Source: Glandiceps talaboti (Eukaryota > Hemichordata > Enteropneusta > Spengelidae). Taken from it: DNA of 64,000 nucleotides. Position numbers and translations under genes: made by a program. This document shows, piece after piece, positions 57,963-64,000 of the stretch. The stretch's first letter is position 1. The number at the start of each line of letters is the position of its first letter. The notes under the pieces were generated by a model. That model saw only the letters and a program-made list of their open reading frames with translations. It was not told the origin of the DNA and made no database searches. The stretch is from contig NC_135557.1 in assembly GCF_964340395.1 (NCBI RefSeq), positions 25,248,563 to 25,312,562 on the forward strand, written 5' to 3'.

Positions 57963-58000
57963 ATGTCATTCATTCATTCATTCATTCATTCATTCATTCA
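57963..58000. repeat. (CATT)n microsatellite
   Basis: About nine CATT units. Confidence 0.9.
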
Positions 58001-58355
58001 AGTGTGGTGTTACGATCTGTCTACTACACGGTTACTGTACTTGATCACATAATAAACTGGTTTGTCAAATTAAAATTCCTTCAATATAGTTTTCATCGTG
58101 GTAACACATGTACTTTAATGACGTTACTTTTTATACAGTGCTTTCCAAGCTCGTATGATTATTGCCCCTAACACTTTTATTTATTTATTTACCAGAGGTC
58201 GAAAATAAAACAAATTTACATATCAAGTGAGGAAAATGAATTAGTTAAGTAAACATATCGCCAATGAAAAATAAATAAAAACTGACTTTTGGCTGGACTA
58301 CAAAAATAATTTGTTCAAACTAATCGGGTGGCCTAAGGAAAACATATGCAGTAAA

Positions 58356-58459
<104 letters not shown>

Positions 58460-59796
58460 CATAAAAAAGCAAAATAAAGACAAAAACCAAACAGAAACAA
58501 AACCTATACATGAATTGCAATGACTTAATACAAATAATTATGCCTGTTGAAAATATATACAGGGGGCAAACGAGGGTATATAACAATGTTTCAAAACTAT
58601 TCATCTAGTAAATACTGCTTTGATTGGGATCTAAAGGTAGATCTTGTTCCTATCTTTTTCAGTTGGTCGGGTAATGAGTTCCAATGTTTTGTGGCTGCGT
58701 ACTTTAAATTGTGTTTCTACTTCTACTTCTTCTTCTATATTGTGTAAACATCCTAAAAAGGATTATCATCACACAGGCGTAACTTTAAATTGTGTTGGCT
58801 CAAAGAGAGACTAACTTTAGGAATGTAGAAATTGTCTCCTGATGAAAGTTGCGTCATGTAATTATGTGGTATTGTGTCGAGGTAGTCGTGCACTGTCTGT
58901 GAGGAATTGTTTGTTTTTTTAAATCAAAGATAAATAAACAAGTATTAAATATACATAACTGGTAGACGTTTAAGATGCACCGATATGTAAGCGAATGGGA
59001 TTAAGTCATTCCCGTAGCAACTTCTGTTCTACCAACTTCATATTCTTTCATAATCATACGTCTGGGTTGACTAGGGCAAGTCATTGTTCATTGTTTGCCA
59101 AAAAACTGCAAAATGGCATTGCTAGGTTAAAATATTTCATTTAGCTTCCGAATTAGCTACTCTAACTCTTCGATAATCTTAGCCCCACTTCTGGATGGCT
59201 AATTTAAAGTCCTTTAGCGGGATTATTCCACGTCATAGCTTTACAAATCGTTCATACTGAATAATTCTTATCTTATTTTTCTTTATATTTATCCCACATA
59301 TAGCTTGCACACGAATCAAAAGGTAAATATTAAACATAATGGGTATTGAATTGATATATAGTTTAGGATTTGTAAGAACAGTATCAATTTTGATTTTGTT
59401 TTTCTGATTATTCAAAACGTATGTAACTTAAAGGGTTAAACATGCATTGTCGATAGTGTTGATATTGGAAAACTAACGTGACATCAAACTTTACATTCAA
59501 AATCCTTGTTTTTACAAATACCTAGTACATATCAATGAAAATAAAATCATTCCAAACACACTTAAAACGAATTATTTGTTTTGTCATGTCCTATCTTTAT
59601 TTTCTGTAGAATTGAAACAATGCAATGATGTTTTAAATGAAATAAAAACACACAATCTTTGGAACAGTGAATGTAGTTAAGAAAAAATGAATAAAATTAC
59701 TTATTAAGTAGTGTTAAATAGAGAACGGACAGTTCAGTGAATGAGTTTTTCTGCAAGGGTGTTGTCATCACATCAGTGTCTATTTGTCCAATACAG

Positions 59797-63801
<4,005 letters not shown>

Positions 63802-64000
63802 GTACGAAATTTAATAATTAAAAATAGTTTCACTTCATTCTTGAAAGTGTGTTCACAAAGTATTTTCTTTCAAGTTGTCTAGAAATTAGCTTATTATATC
63901 CTTATTCTGCTTTATGTCCACCAGATCTCACGTACATCAACTTGTTATAGGATTTCTATTCAATGGCATATTCTCACACTAGTGTTATCGTATCTGTATA
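63802..64000. other. Intron start; gene continues past the window
   Basis: Begins at the donor gtacgaaat; no further exon is visible before the end. Confidence 0.6.

Overview
This is nuclear DNA from an animal, most likely a marine invertebrate bilaterian. The genes are split by GT-AG introns, spacing is wide, and the AT-rich sequence is full of microsatellites, minisatellites, foldback elements and non-LTR retrotransposon remains. The mix of an NNMT-type methyltransferase, an MS4A-like tetraspan protein, lineage-duplicated intronless GPCRs and an LDLa+CAP secreted protein would suit a hemichordate or an amphioxus-like or lophotrochozoan animal. I cannot fix the species from sequence alone.

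Layout. (1) 1287-9163, minus: a complete ten-exon gene reassembled here, 403 codons, for an SPFH/band-7-like protein with a charged C-terminal coiled coil. Its introns carry a (GA)n tract, a tandemly copied exon end and a 143-bp perfect palindrome with hammerhead-ribozyme cores. (2) 9.2-13.1 kb: no gene seen; a 41-bp minisatellite. (3) 13129-15550, plus: a two-exon multipass RING-H2 E3 ligase, followed at once by a 33-bp minisatellite and a long (CT)n tract. (4) 17819-18958, minus: a bHLH transcription factor with an unusually long loop. (5) 19.3-26.6 kb: mostly intergenic, with a 70-bp tandem array, a second hammerhead-bearing element and one possible orphan first exon. (6) 26680-28605, plus: a three-exon NNMT/PNMT/TEMT-family methyltransferase, with a foldback element with flanking direct repeats just upstream. 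(7) 28.6-32.1 kb: repeats. (8) 32132-38245, plus: a six-exon MS4A/CD20-like four-TM protein with an inverted copy of its own first exon in intron 1 and a dead non-LTR element in intron 4. (9) About 40.1-49.5 kb: a head-to-tail segmental duplication, each copy with one intronless class A GPCR. (10) 51.3-54.2 kb: a decayed non-LTR retrotransposon. (11) 54.2-57.2 kb: no clear gene. (12) 57.2-64 kb, plus: exons of a secreted LDLa+CAP/SCP protein that runs off the window, with about 65 copies of a 36-bp repeat in one intron.

The genes do not form a pathway; they look like ordinary neighbours on a chromosome. The most notable material is structural: ribozyme-bearing palindromes, gene-derived repeats inside introns (a copied exon end and donor, an inverted first exon, a minisatellite grown out of a reverse-transcriptase motif) and a recent GPCR duplication that has already diverged in promoter, tail and repeat number. 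Most open frames over 100 codons outside the named genes are simple repeats that happen to lack stops.
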